This document shows, one piece after another, positions 1-8,616 of a stretch of 50,355 bases of DNA. Source of the DNA: an uncultured Acetatifactor sp. (GTDB lineage: Bacteria > Bacillota > Clostridia > Lachnospirales > Lachnospiraceae); NCBI GenBank assembly GCA_910585015.1, contig CAJUCT010000002.1:1-50355 (forward strand). The letters run 5' to 3'. Numbering within the stretch: the stretch's first letter is position 1; each line of letters starts with the position of its first letter. The translations under genes and the position numbers were made by a program. The notes under the pieces were generated by a model that ran no database searches, had not been told where the DNA came from, and worked only from the letters and a program-made list of their open reading frames with translations.

Positions 1-1125
1 AAATTTGATAATCCGTCAAAGCATATATGGGATAAATACTATAACACAAAATCCCCTTATTATGTGAAGGGGCTGACACGGAGGGAGCGTGAGATATGTG
101 CGGAATCCGAAAGGCGTGTCCTGCACGGGCTTCCGGCGGCAGTGAACAGCTATGACCCGGTGATCCAGAAGAACTTTGGCGGAATCATGAGCGATGAGGA
201 ATGGAATGATGAGGTGCGGGGCGGCATGAATGATTCCATCAACCGGCTTTTTGCGGAAAACGGCATTGACATACCGGAAGGGGCAGACCTGCGCCTGCGG
301 GTTGACCCGTATGAGTACAAAATCCATGCAGACGGTGTGGACGGAGCTCTGGCAAGGCAGATAGAGGAAGTCCTGAACAGGGGAAACAATGGAAGATACC
401 TGTATGAGCATCTGCGCTGGTGTAATCCGGCGAATAACGGGTTTGAGCAGCCCAGGCAGTATTTGTATGACACGGCATATCAAGAGAAGGCAGTCATGTG
501 GCATTTTGTAAATGACATGACAGGGCTGGACATGAGGGAACTGGAAAACAGGGACGGGGTGATCTATACGCCGGATGGGCGGAACCTGTGGGATGTAGTA
601 ACAGAGCAGTATAATGAAAAGCGGGCAGCCGGGGAGATAGATGCCCTGCCTATGGGATCCTTGTATAAAGATTATCTGGTATTTGCTAACGAAGGATGGG
701 ATAAGGAAGATGGGCGCGGGCTTACCATCGGTTATAAAAATGGCAGCCTTTATGACATTGATACGGAATACGGATACGGGCCGGGCCAGAGGGAATGGCT
801 GGAGGATAGCAGGAATCGGCACAGCCGGTATTGGGAAAATTACCGTAAAGAGCGGGAGGAGACCCTGCGCAGGGAGAAAGCGGCACCGACAGCCTATGAG
901 AAATGGCTGGACGGGCAGATGGCGTATACGGAGGAAGTCCTTTCAGAACTGGGGAACAGGACATATGGGAAGAGTGGGACACTGCTGTCCCAGCCGAATC
1001 TGAAAGCGATGCAGCAGCTATTGGATTATGCAGTCAGTAAGGGGCGTGTTGTACCTCTTACGAAAGAAGTATTGCGCCTTCCGGGCAGGGGAACGCTGCG
1101 GGGCGGCCTTGATGTAAAGGCATAG
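1..1125 (+). CDS. Hypothetical protein, DUF4885-like, 5' end outside the window
   Basis: The frame is open from base 1 to a TAG at 1125, giving at least 374 residues, so the first codons lie upstream. The middle part (a stretch beginning IDIPEGADLRLRVDPYEYKI) and the following DGALARQIEEVLN resemble the DUF4885 family of Firmicutes, recognised from memory of its pattern only. The protein is hydrophilic and rich in Tyr, Trp, Arg and Glu. No membrane segment or catalytic motif is visible in the part seen. The function of the family is not known to me. The GTG at 64 is an internal codon with no good ribosome binding site, so it is not taken as the start. Confidence 0.6.
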   Translation, partial: KFDNPSKHIWDKYYNTKSPYYVKGLTRREREICAESERRVLHGLPAAVNSYDPVIQKNFGGIMSDEEWNDEVRGGMNDSINRLFAENGIDIPEGADLRLRVDPYEYKIHADGVDGALARQIEEVLNRGNNGRYLYEHLRWCNPANNGFEQPRQYLYDTAYQEKAVMWHFVNDMTGLDMRELENRDGVIYTPDGRNLWDVVTEQYNEKRAAGEIDALPMGSLYKDYLVFANEGWDKEDGRGLTIGYKNGSLYDIDTEYGYGPGQREWLEDSRNRHSRYWENYRKEREETLRREKAAPTAYEKWLDGQMAYTEEVLSELGNRTYGKSGTLLSQPNLKAMQQLLDYAVSKGRVVPLTKEVLRLPGRGTLRGGLDVKA

Positions 1126-1175
1126 AAGGAAATAAAGCCCACAAAGGTATATCCCAACAAGCCACGGCCTGACAA

Positions 1176-1201
1176 GGCAGGGCAGGCATCCATGCCCTGC
1201 C
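1176..1201. other. Perfect 9-bp hairpin downstream of the first gene
   Basis: GGCAGGGCA (1176-1184) and TGCCCTGCC (1193-1201) form a perfect stem with an 8-base loop, about 50 bases after the stop of the first gene. There is no T-run after it, so it is only a possible terminator or transcript-end stabiliser. Confidence 0.35.
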
Positions 1202-1284
1202 GTCTGCGGAGCGGAATGTATGGGCTCCGGTCTGAGTGCTGTAGCCGGACCCGGACTCATTTCTGTGAGTGGATTCTGAGGATT

Positions 1285-1476
1285 TCAGCACCTCCATAAA
1301 GAAATCAATCCTTCGGTCATATCTTTTATATTAGCGCTTTCATAGAGAAGCTCCTTATGTCCTGTGAATAAGCGGAAAGCATAATCATATTGCCTTTCAC
1401 ATATCCCCAAATTTTCTGCATAGTTAGTAGAGCCTTCAAAAAGCAGGACCAGATTGGTGGCCTGCCTGTTTTGCGC
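1285..1476 (-). pseudogene. Possible C-terminal gene remnant
   Basis: On the minus strand an open stretch of about 63 codons, without a start codon, ends at TGA 1285-1287. It reads like real protein: pieces include NRQATNLVLLFEGSTNYAEN, GICERQYDYAFRLFTGHKEL and LLYESANIKDMTEGLISLW. A TAA at 1477-1479 closes it upstream. I do not recognise the family. The protein-like composition in an otherwise gene-free 700-base gap suggests the tail of a lost gene. The rest of the gap (1480-1720) shows nothing I can support. Confidence 0.3.
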
Positions 1477-1722
1477 TTAAAGCGTGGCAGCATTCATGCC
1501 GCATAGATTGTTATTGGATTAATACTACAAAAGCTAAATTCGATCTGCTGCTGTGGATGATCCGCCATCCAAGGTTTTCCGGATACGCTGACCATGAGAG
1601 ATAGCAATAGATAGTCCTTTGACACTGGGTGTATCCCGCCAAAAGCGTTTCTACGTCAGGTATGTATTTTCCCAATGCCTGTCTCATGTTTTTTCAGAAG
1701 TGGGGAGAAACGCAAAAATATA

Positions 1723-1751
1723 TTGAAAGGCTGATAATAAAATAGTAAAAT
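1723..1751 (+). promoter_or_regulatory. Sigma-A-type promoter for the AI-2E permease gene
   Basis: TTGAAA at 1723-1728, a 17-base spacer and TAAAAT at 1746-1751, ending 79 bases before the chosen ATG at 1831. Confidence 0.5.
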
Positions 1752-1830
1752 AAGAGAAATACGCAGCCCCCAAGGGCCGCTGATAAAAGGGGAGGGATTG
1801 TCCTCTAATAACAGATACAGGAGTGTGGAT

Positions 1831-3024
1831 ATGGAGTTTAACAGAGAAAAAATGAAGCAGATTCGCAAATTGATGGTGCTGGCCGCCGTTCTGGCCCTGG
1901 CGGTTATCTACAGTGAAAAGGTACTATGGGGAGGGGCCTTTCTGCTTGGCATTATGAGGCCCTTTATCTATGGCGGGGGTGTCGCTTTTGTGCTGAATAT
2001 TCCCATGAAGCTGATCGAGGAAAAGCTCTTGGTACGCCGGAAAAATAAGGCGGCAAAGAAATGGAAGCGGCCCCTGAGCATGGTGCTCTCCCTCGCGCTG
2101 ATCTTGCTGGTTCTCGCCGTGGTCATTGGGATGGTGCTGCCCCAGATAGCGCTCACTGCCGCGGAAGTCGGGAGGAAAGTTCCCGCTTTTATGGAGCAGA
2201 TGGTACAGATGTTTGAACAGCTGGCGGAGGACGAGCCGGCGCTGGCGGACTGGGTGGGCAAACTGGAGACCATGGAGATCAATTGGGACAGCATACAGGA
2301 AAACATAGTGCATTTCTTAAAAAACGGAGCCGGAAATGTGCTGAATTCCACGTTCAATGTGGCGGGCAGCATTATTTCCGGTGTGGTGAACGGAGCCATT
2401 GCCCTTGTTTTTGCCCTGTATATTCTGGCCCAGAAGGAGCGACTGGCAAGTCAGGGAAAAAGGCTTATCTCCGCGTATCTGCCGGCGAGGATCGGAGACA
2501 GACTGCTGGAGATTTGCAGCCTGCTATATAAGAACTTCAGCAACTTTATCACGGGACAATGCCTTGAGGCGGTGATTCTGGGCGCCATGTTTGTGGTGTC
2601 CATGAGCATTTTCCGTATGCCCTATGCGCTTATGGTGGGAGTGTTGATTGCGGTAATGGCCCTGATCCCCATTGTGGGAGCTTTTATTGGCTGTGCCGTG
2701 GGGGCTTTCCTGATTATGATCAACAATCCCTTGCAGGCGCTGTGGTTTGTGGTGCTGTTTTTGGTGCTGCAGCAGATAGAGGGGAATCTGATTTACCCAA
2801 GGGTAGTGGGTAATTCTGTAGGGCTGCCCTCCATATGGGTCCTGATGGCCGTCAGTATAGGCGGCAGTCTGTTTGGTATCGCCGGAATGCTGATGTTTAT
2901 TCCCCTGATGTCAACAGGTTATGCGCTGCTTCGGGAAAGCGTGAATAAAAGAAACGCGCTGAAAGCGAAAAAATCGGCAGCGGATGAGGAGGAACCGAAG
3001 GAAGAGAAGCAAGAGAAGGATTGA
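1831..3024 (+). CDS. AI-2E family transporter (membrane permease)
   Basis: A 397-residue polytopic membrane protein of the AI-2E/YdiK/PerM family, usual length 340-400. It has hydrophobic pairs at the N-terminus (LMVLAAVLALAVIYSE and the following GGAFLLGIMRPFIYGGGVAF), a long amphipathic central part, and the C-terminal membrane bundle typical of the family (LIAVMALIPIVGAFIGCAVG, then GNLIYPRVVGNSVGLP). Members export small molecules or act in Na+/H+ exchange; the substrate cannot be told here. ATG 1831 is chosen over the upstream TTG at 1798 because AGGAG lies 7 bases before it. The charged tail (EEEPKEEKQEKD) is cytoplasmic. The next gene starts 3 bases downstream, so the two are co-transcribed. 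Confidence 0.85.
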   Translation: MEFNREKMKQIRKLMVLAAVLALAVIYSEKVLWGGAFLLGIMRPFIYGGGVAFVLNIPMKLIEEKLLVRRKNKAAKKWKRPLSMVLSLALILLVLAVVIGMVLPQIALTAAEVGRKVPAFMEQMVQMFEQLAEDEPALADWVGKLETMEINWDSIQENIVHFLKNGAGNVLNSTFNVAGSIISGVVNGAIALVFALYILAQKERLASQGKRLISAYLPARIGDRLLEICSLLYKNFSNFITGQCLEAVILGAMFVVSMSIFRMPYALMVGVLIAVMALIPIVGAFIGCAVGAFLIMINNPLQALWFVVLFLVLQQIEGNLIYPRVVGNSVGLPSIWVLMAVSIGGSLFGIAGMLMFIPLMSTGYALLRESVNKRNALKAKKSAADEEEPKEEKQEKD

Positions 3025-3027
3025 CAT

Positions 3028-3873
3028 ATGGAGATTAAGAAAATACGTCTGGGAGGTATACTCCTGCCCTCCAATGTCCTGATGGCGCCGCTGGCCGGAT
3101 ACACCTGCTACCCTTTCCGGATGCTGGCCTATGAGATGGGGGCAGGGCTTTGCTTTACGGAAATGTCCAGCGCCAATGCGCTGAAGTATCAGGACAAGGC
3201 CACCAGGCGTTTGCTCTTTACCACGGCGGAGGAACCCGTCAAAGCCGTCCAGCTGTTGGGCGGCATACCTGCGGTGATGGAGGAGATGGCTTGCGGCGAA
3301 TTGCTGGCTGGCTTTGATGTAATTGATATCAATATGGGGTGCCCGGTTCCCAATGTGTTTAAAAGCGGAGAAGGCAGCGCGCTGATGCTGGACCAGAAAA
3401 GGGCTTCGGCAATCATCCGCGGCTGCAAAAAAAGCGGAAAGCCCGTGACGGTAAAGTGTCGGACGGGAATCCATGAGAACAATATGTTCACGGCGGAGTT
3501 TGCCCGTATGTGCGAGGCGTCCGGCGCGGATATGATCACGATACACGGGCGCTCGCGCAATATGATGTATGACGGAACTCCCTGCTATAAGGAGATTGCC
3601 CACGCAAAGGCCGCCGTCTCCATTCCGGTCATCGCCAACGGCGGGATTTATTCCGCGGAGGACGCGGAGAAAATGATGGAGCACACAGGGGCGGACGGAA
3701 TTATGCTGGCCCGTTACGCTCTGGAGAATCCTTTTATATTCAGCGAATTGACCGGCAAAAACTGCCGCGGAACCACACTGCAGATCATCCTGGAGCAAAT
3801 CGAACTCACAAGCAGATACTATGATGAAACGTTCACTATTGCCTATATCCGCAAGTGCTTCAGGAGGGGGTAA
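3028..3873 (+). CDS. tRNA-dihydrouridine synthase, C-terminally truncated
   Basis: An FMN-dependent tRNA-dihydrouridine synthase of the DusB type. The TIM-barrel is complete: VLMAPLAGYT at the N-terminus, DINMGCPVPNVFKSGEGSAL with the catalytic Cys at about residue 105, VKCRTGI, TIHGRSR and VIANGGI. It stops at residue 281, right after AYIRK, where DusB proteins continue with the C-terminal helical tRNA-binding domain (about 40-50 more residues). The last codons lie inside the start of an unrelated leucine-rich-repeat frame, so the gene seems cut by a deletion. A second, complete dihydrouridine synthase lies at 30274-31290. Loss of the helical domain should impair tRNA binding, so this copy may be inactive. 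Confidence 0.85.
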   Translation: MEIKKIRLGGILLPSNVLMAPLAGYTCYPFRMLAYEMGAGLCFTEMSSANALKYQDKATRRLLFTTAEEPVKAVQLLGGIPAVMEEMACGELLAGFDVIDINMGCPVPNVFKSGEGSALMLDQKRASAIIRGCKKSGKPVTVKCRTGIHENNMFTAEFARMCEASGADMITIHGRSRNMMYDGTPCYKEIAHAKAAVSIPVIANGGIYSAEDAEKMMEHTGADGIMLARYALENPFIFSELTGKNCRGTTLQIILEQIELTSRYYDETFTIAYIRKCFRRG

Positions 3874-4595
3874 GCCATATCCCGGACAAACTGGCCTATG
3901 GATGCACCGCTCTGGAACAGGTGGCTCTGCCGGACTCTCTGGTATCGGCAGGCGTAAACGCCTGGGAGAAGACCCCTTTTCTGGAAAACTGGGTGCGGGA
4001 GGGACAAAAAGGGGAAATCTTCTGGGACGGAAGGAACCTGCAGGGCGAGGCGCGGCTGTCCGCGGATGTGCGGATTTTGGCAGGCGGCGCTTTCTACGGC
4101 AATCAGAAGCTTGTCATTATCCGTCTGCCCGAGAGCGTAGGGTGGATAGGCCCTATGGCATTTGACGCCTGTTGCAGACTGCGCCGGGTATACTGGCATT
4201 CTCCTGTGGACAGACTGGAGGAGGCAGTCTTTGCCGGCTGCCCTGAACTTGAGACAGTGGAGAACCCGATGGGCGGGCCGGTTGCCTGGAAGTCTATCGG
4301 GGCCAGGGCTTTTTTCAATTGCCGCAGCCTGCGGGAAGTCTGTCTAAAACAGGTTGAAGAAATCGGAAATACGGCATTCTACGGCTGCGGCGGACTGCGG
4401 AGGGACAGAGACGGCATTGGCTTTTCGCACTCGCTGCGCCGTGTGGGAGAGAGGGCTTTCGAAGGCACTTGTCTATTGGGCGCGGTGGGCCGGGAAGGGG
4501 AGGGCGCTTCTGAAGGCACAAGCCTGCCGGTGGTGTACGGAAATATCGTCGTCTCCGGGGCAGGCTGCGGCGGAGTGCCAACGGAATGGAGATAG
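3855..4595 (+). pseudogene. BspA-like leucine-rich repeat protein, first part (headless, frameshifted)
   Basis: This open stretch encodes LRR_5 (BspA/TpLRR) repeats such as EGVSHIPDKLAYGCTALEQV, then RLPESVGWIGPMAFDACCRL, SIGARAFFNCRSLREVCL and RRVGERAFEGTCLLG. The first possible codon is a GTG inside the end of the dihydrouridine synthase gene with no ribosome binding site ahead of it. The protein begins in the middle of a repeat with no signal peptide, so the N-terminal part is missing. It ends at a TAG at 4593-4595, while the repeats resume in another frame from about 4586. I read it as the 5' half of a decayed LRR gene. Intact relatives are usually surface or secreted proteins, but that cannot be tested here. 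Confidence 0.7.
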
Positions 4596-5356
4596 AGAGG
4601 ATACGGTTTTTATCCGAGAGAACCCGGGTGGGGGAGTATGCCTTCCGAAATTGTATTTACCTGAAAGAAATTATTCTGCCGGACAATAGCTCTGTCCGGA
4701 TAAGGGGCATTGAGGACCGGGATAAAGCGCTCCCGGCCCTGGCCATGCAGGCTGTCATGGACAGTATGAATTGCTTTAAGACAGATGAAAATAATGTGCT
4801 TGTGGAGTGTACGGGAAATATTGCCAGACTTCGTATACCGGAGGGGATTACCGCCCTTGGCGAAGGCGTTTTTCGGGACGGAAATCTGCTGACGGAAGTC
4901 ACGTTCCCTCCGTCGGCGGTATCCGTCGGCAAGGATGCTTTTTCCGGCTGCAAATGGTTAAAGGCAGTGTGGCAGGCGCAAAATGTGGAGGAAATCGGCG
5001 ACCGGGCTTTTTTTAACTGCGGGGCTTTGGAGCGGATAGAGTGTTGGGGGAAACTTAGACGGCTTGGAACCAGGGCCTTTGAAAACTGCACTTCTCTACA
5101 GGAAATCCTGGTTCCGGAGGGCGTGGAGGAGATACCGGAAAAAGCATTTTACCGCTGCCACAGTTTAAAGCGGGTGACTCTTCCCTCCAGCATAAGGCGC
5201 ATTGGAAGGGAGGCATTTGCCTTCTGCCGGGAGTTGTCCATGATTCATATCCCGGAGAACACTATGGAAAATATCGTGATAGAGGATAGGGCTTTTACGG
5301 GATGCGCTATCGAGGGAGGATGTGCTGCCTGCCAAAGCGGGGAGGGATATAGATGA
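4586..5356 (+). pseudogene. BspA-like leucine-rich repeat protein, second part
   Basis: This continues the LRR_5 repeats in a different frame: VGEYAFRNCIYLKEIILPDN, PEGITALGEGVFRDGNLLTE, EEIGDRAFFNCGALERIE, LGTRAFENCTSLQEILVPEG and IRRIGREAFAFCRELSMIHI. An ATG at 4586 overlaps the previous stop by 10 bases but has no convincing ribosome binding site, so either a single-base frameshift split one gene or the two parts are translationally coupled. The frameshift is the simpler reading. The stop overlaps the ATG of the aldo/keto reductase (ATGA at 5353-5356), so that start may depend on translation reaching this point. Confidence 0.7.
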
Positions 5357-6489
5357 ATTATCGCAGGCTCGGACGCACCGGGCTGTCCGTCTCGGAGGTG
5401 GGCTTTGGTACGATTCCCATTTTGCGCGGAAGTGTCCCGGTGCTGCCGGATTACTATAATCTGAGCGATGAGGAAGCCCTGACCGTGATGGAACATGCCT
5501 ACCGCCTCGGCTGTAACTTGTATGACACGGCAATTGTGCCGGAATACGGGGACGCGGAGATAAAGTTAGGGAAATTCGCCGCCCGAATCGGCAGGGAAAA
5601 AATTATTATTTCCGACAAGGCACGTTTTTTTGACGGAAACGAAATATATCTGGCGGGCAAGGCTTCCTGTGAAAATCTGGGCACCTGGGCGGACTTGTAC
5701 TTTGTACACCAGGTGGATGCCGCCCATGAAGAGGCCGTCTTTCAAAAGGGCGGCGCGCTGGACGCCCTGTCAGAACTGAAACAGGAGGGCGTGATACGCT
5801 TCGCGGGAGTGGCTTCCCACTACTACGATATATTGCTTCGGGGGGCCCGGGACTTTCGGGTGGATGTGCTGCAGGCAAGCGGCAATCTTTTAGAACGGGG
5901 CATGCTGGAACGAATGAAGGCGGAGCCTCTCTTCAGGGAAAAGGGGATCCTGATTAACAAGGTGTACGCGGCGGGGCTCCTTCCGGCCTTTTTCCCGGTG
6001 GAAACGTTGCTTGGAGCCGTCCTTTCCTATCCGGTCTCCTGCGCGCTGATCGGAATCGGGACCACTGGGCAGGCCAGGGCGGCGTTTGGGTCCCATGAAA
6101 AAATGGACCAGATTCCCGGCTTTGACCAGGTATTATCCGTTCTGGACAGGGAATTTTCCCCCATCCCCTGTGACCGCTGTCAGAGATGTGTCTGCCCCTA
6201 TGGGACAGAAATACACACGGTATTCAGACAGTATCAGTACTTTCATCTCGGAAAGGAATACTGGGCGCTGCGGAAACTGGATATGGGCATTGAGCAGAGC
6301 GCCCGGCGGTGCCGGCAATGTACGGAAATGCCCTGCCTTGCCATGTGTCCCGCCAAAATCCGCATTCCCGATGAGATAGAGAAGATATACCGGCTGGTGC
6401 AGGTTTATTATCACCCGGACCGGCATCCGGACAACTCCAAAGCCGGGAATGAAAGCATAACATCAAAAACACATAAAAGTATGGTATGA
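5353..6489 (+). CDS. Aldo/keto reductase with C-terminal iron-sulfur domain
   Basis: A 378-residue oxidoreductase. The N-terminal aldo/keto reductase barrel begins MNYRRLGRTGLSVSEVGFGT. The catalytic tetrad positions are recognisable: Asp in LYDTAIVPEYGDAE, Tyr in the same stretch, Lys in IISDKARF and His in DLYFVHQVD. Two Cys clusters follow, CDRCQRCVCPYG near residue 275 and CRQCTEMPCLAMCP near 320, which can hold 4Fe-4S centres, as in the ferredoxin-linked aldo/keto reductases of anaerobes. NADPH or ferredoxin dependence and substrate are not visible. The start overlaps the end of the LRR frame by 4 bases; GGGGAGGG lies shortly upstream. The last ~25 residues are polar and weakly conserved in appearance. 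Confidence 0.88.
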   Translation: MNYRRLGRTGLSVSEVGFGTIPILRGSVPVLPDYYNLSDEEALTVMEHAYRLGCNLYDTAIVPEYGDAEIKLGKFAARIGREKIIISDKARFFDGNEIYLAGKASCENLGTWADLYFVHQVDAAHEEAVFQKGGALDALSELKQEGVIRFAGVASHYYDILLRGARDFRVDVLQASGNLLERGMLERMKAEPLFREKGILINKVYAAGLLPAFFPVETLLGAVLSYPVSCALIGIGTTGQARAAFGSHEKMDQIPGFDQVLSVLDREFSPIPCDRCQRCVCPYGTEIHTVFRQYQYFHLGKEYWALRKLDMGIEQSARRCRQCTEMPCLAMCPAKIRIPDEIEKIYRLVQVYYHPDRHPDNSKAGNESITSKTHKSMV

Positions 6490-6490
6490 T
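6482..6490 (+). promoter_or_regulatory. Extended -10 promoter for the OmpR/HisKA pair
   Basis: TGGTATGAT at 6482-6490 is an extended -10 element 21 bases before the regulator ATG, overlapping the stop of the aldo/keto reductase. No good -35 box is seen. Confidence 0.35.
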
Positions 6491-6511
6491 ATCTCAGACT
6501 GGAGGCGTCCT

Positions 6512-7183
6512 ATGCAAAACATCTTGGTAGTGGAAGACGATATGGACATTCAGGAACTTTTGCGGGAGTTCCTGAGAGAGGCGGGCTATAGCGTTTCGGT
6601 GGCCGGAGACGGCGTTGAGGCCATGGATTATTTTTCAAAAAACCAGTACGATTTGATTCTGCTGGACATTATGCTTCCCAAGATCGATGGCTTCGGAGTC
6701 TGCGAGCTGATACGGAGACAATCCCAGGTGCCCATTATCATGCTCACGGCCCTGGGAGGCGAGGAGGAACAGATCCGGGGGCTGGATCTGCAGGTGGACG
6801 ATTACATTGTAAAGCCTTTTTCCGTGCCGGTTTTAATCCGAAAAATAGCGGCGGTCCTGCGGCGGAGCGGGCGGACGAGGGAGGAAGAGCGGAAAACCAT
6901 CACCTACGGGAATCTGGTCCTGGATCTGGATAATTATTCGGCCACGGTGGAGGGGAATGTCTATGAGTTGACCCAGCGGGAGTTTGAAGTGCTGCGGGAA
7001 CTGCTGACCCACCAGGGGCGGGTCCTGACCCGGCAGAATCTGCTGGACCGGCTATGGCGGTATGACTTTTACGGTGACGAGAGGGTGGTTGACACGCATA
7101 TCAAGAATCTGCGGAAAAAGCTGGGAATCGACTTTATCCAGACGGTGAGAGGAGTGGGATACAAAATTGATAAGGAAACTTAA
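6512..7183 (+). CDS. OmpR/PhoB family response regulator
   Basis: A 223-residue DNA-binding response regulator of standard length. Receiver domain at about 1-118: acidic pair EDD at 8-10, phosphoacceptor Asp52 in LILLDIMLP, Thr79 in MLTALG and Lys101 in IVKPF. The C-terminal winged helix (about 128-223) includes ELTQREFEVLRELLTHQGRV, VDTHIKNLRKKLG and VRGVGYKID. It controls transcription when phosphorylated by the kinase encoded next. GGAGG precedes the ATG. The downstream kinase start overlaps this gene by 17 bases, so the two are one operon. The targets cannot be told from the sequence. Confidence 0.93.
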   Translation: MQNILVVEDDMDIQELLREFLREAGYSVSVAGDGVEAMDYFSKNQYDLILLDIMLPKIDGFGVCELIRRQSQVPIIMLTALGGEEEQIRGLDLQVDDYIVKPFSVPVLIRKIAAVLRRSGRTREEERKTITYGNLVLDLDNYSATVEGNVYELTQREFEVLRELLTHQGRVLTRQNLLDRLWRYDFYGDERVVDTHIKNLRKKLGIDFIQTVRGVGYKIDKET

Positions 7184-8600
7184 CGGTAGTCTATTTGTAA
7201 AAGTATTTACTGTCACGGCGTCCATGCTGCTGTGCGTATCTCTGCTGGTGTATGGGCTTTTGGCCTGGCTGATGCCGCAGACCTACTCCAGCCGGTTGAA
7301 TGCGGTTCTGGATGAAAGGTCCAGAGACTTTATCGCCGAGTTGGAGCAGGTGGCTTTTTCGGACAGCGGGGGATTGTTTGATCGGTTCCTGCAAGACCAG
7401 GAAATATATGCTGTGGAATTATACGATGGAAACGGCAGGCCGGTATCCCTGCCAAGTTGGCAGAATTTATACGCGGAGGAGAGCAGCGTTATGCAGGCGG
7501 TAACGGAGGGCCCCTATGAAAGCAGTCCGGTCCTGTCCAATCAGTATTACTTTTCTTTTTCCGGCAGCGAGGCCCGCTATATGTTGGTGGTATACGGGAC
7601 GGCGGAGCAGGTCACACAACTGCGCCAGTCCTTCCTGCGTATTCTGCCGATGCTGTTTCTGGCGGTGTTTATGGTCTCTTTGGGGGCATCCTGGCTTTAT
7701 TCCCGCATGATCACGAAGCCGGTGCTGGAAATCAGCCGCATTGCGGAGGAAATGTCCGGCCTGCACCTGGATTGGCAGCTGGAGGAACGCAGGACGGACG
7801 AACTGGGGGCGCTGGAAAAGAGCCTTAACACATTGGCGCGGAATCTGTCCGCCGCATTGTCCGATCTGCAAAATGCCAACCAAAAGCTGGAGGAGGACAT
7901 CCGGCGTGAGAGGAAGCTGGAACAGGCCAGGACGGACTTTTTTTCCGCCGTGTCCCACGAACTGAAAACGCCGGTTACCGTCATCAAGGGCCAGCTGGAG
8001 GGGATGCTGCTGAACATCGGGGCCTATAAGGATCGGGACAGGTATCTGGCCAGATCTCTGGAGATTGCGTGTACTCTTGAGACAATGGTACAGGAAATCC
8101 TGACCATATCGAGACTGGAGGCCGCCGGCGGGGAACTTAAGAAAGAGCCTTTTGACTGCGTGGAAGCAGTAAAGCGGTACTTGCGCGAAACGGAAGACCT
8201 CATTGCCCAAAAGGAACTGTGGATCCGCCTGGAACTGCCGCAGACTGCCTTCGTGCAGGGCAACAGGATGCTGATGGAGAAAGTTTTTTCCAACTTGATC
8301 GGCAATGCGATCCAGTATTCTCCGCCGGAGGCATCCATCCGGATTTCCGGGCATATGGAGAGGGGGGAATTTTGCTTCTCTGTGGAGAACAGTGGAACAC
8401 ATATACCGGAGGAAAGTATCCCGAAGCTCTTTGACGCCTTTTACCGCGTGGAGCAGTCCAGGAGCAGGAAAACCGGCGGCAGCGGGCTGGGACTGTATGT
8501 CACCCAGAGGATCCTGCGGGAACACGACAGTGAATGCGCCGTGCGCAATACGCCTGACGGGGTTCGTTTTTCGTTTGCTGTCCAGGCTATGAACCCATGA
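7167..8600 (+). CDS. Membrane sensor histidine kinase (HisKA type)
   Basis: A 477-residue kinase partner of the preceding regulator. Membrane segment 1 at about 12-36, an extracytoplasmic sensor of about 120 residues, membrane segment 2 at about 158-178, then HAMP (about 180-232). A short coiled coil leads into the HisKA dimerisation domain with phospho-acceptor His264 in FFSAVSHELKTPVTVI. The HATPase domain shows the N box (EKVFSNLIGNAIQYS), the F box (KLFDAFYRVEQS) and the G box (GGSGLGLYV). The start is TTG at 7167 inside the regulator gene. The overall plan resembles VanS-like and other envelope-stress kinases, but the ligand is unknown. Confidence 0.92.
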   Translation: MIRKLNGSLFVKVFTVTASMLLCVSLLVYGLLAWLMPQTYSSRLNAVLDERSRDFIAELEQVAFSDSGGLFDRFLQDQEIYAVELYDGNGRPVSLPSWQNLYAEESSVMQAVTEGPYESSPVLSNQYYFSFSGSEARYMLVVYGTAEQVTQLRQSFLRILPMLFLAVFMVSLGASWLYSRMITKPVLEISRIAEEMSGLHLDWQLEERRTDELGALEKSLNTLARNLSAALSDLQNANQKLEEDIRRERKLEQARTDFFSAVSHELKTPVTVIKGQLEGMLLNIGAYKDRDRYLARSLEIACTLETMVQEILTISRLEAAGGELKKEPFDCVEAVKRYLRETEDLIAQKELWIRLELPQTAFVQGNRMLMEKVFSNLIGNAIQYSPPEASIRISGHMERGEFCFSVENSGTHIPEESIPKLFDAFYRVEQSRSRKTGGSGLGLYVTQRILREHDSECAVRNTPDGVRFSFAVQAMNP

Positions 8601-8616
8601 TATTTAGAACGTTTCC

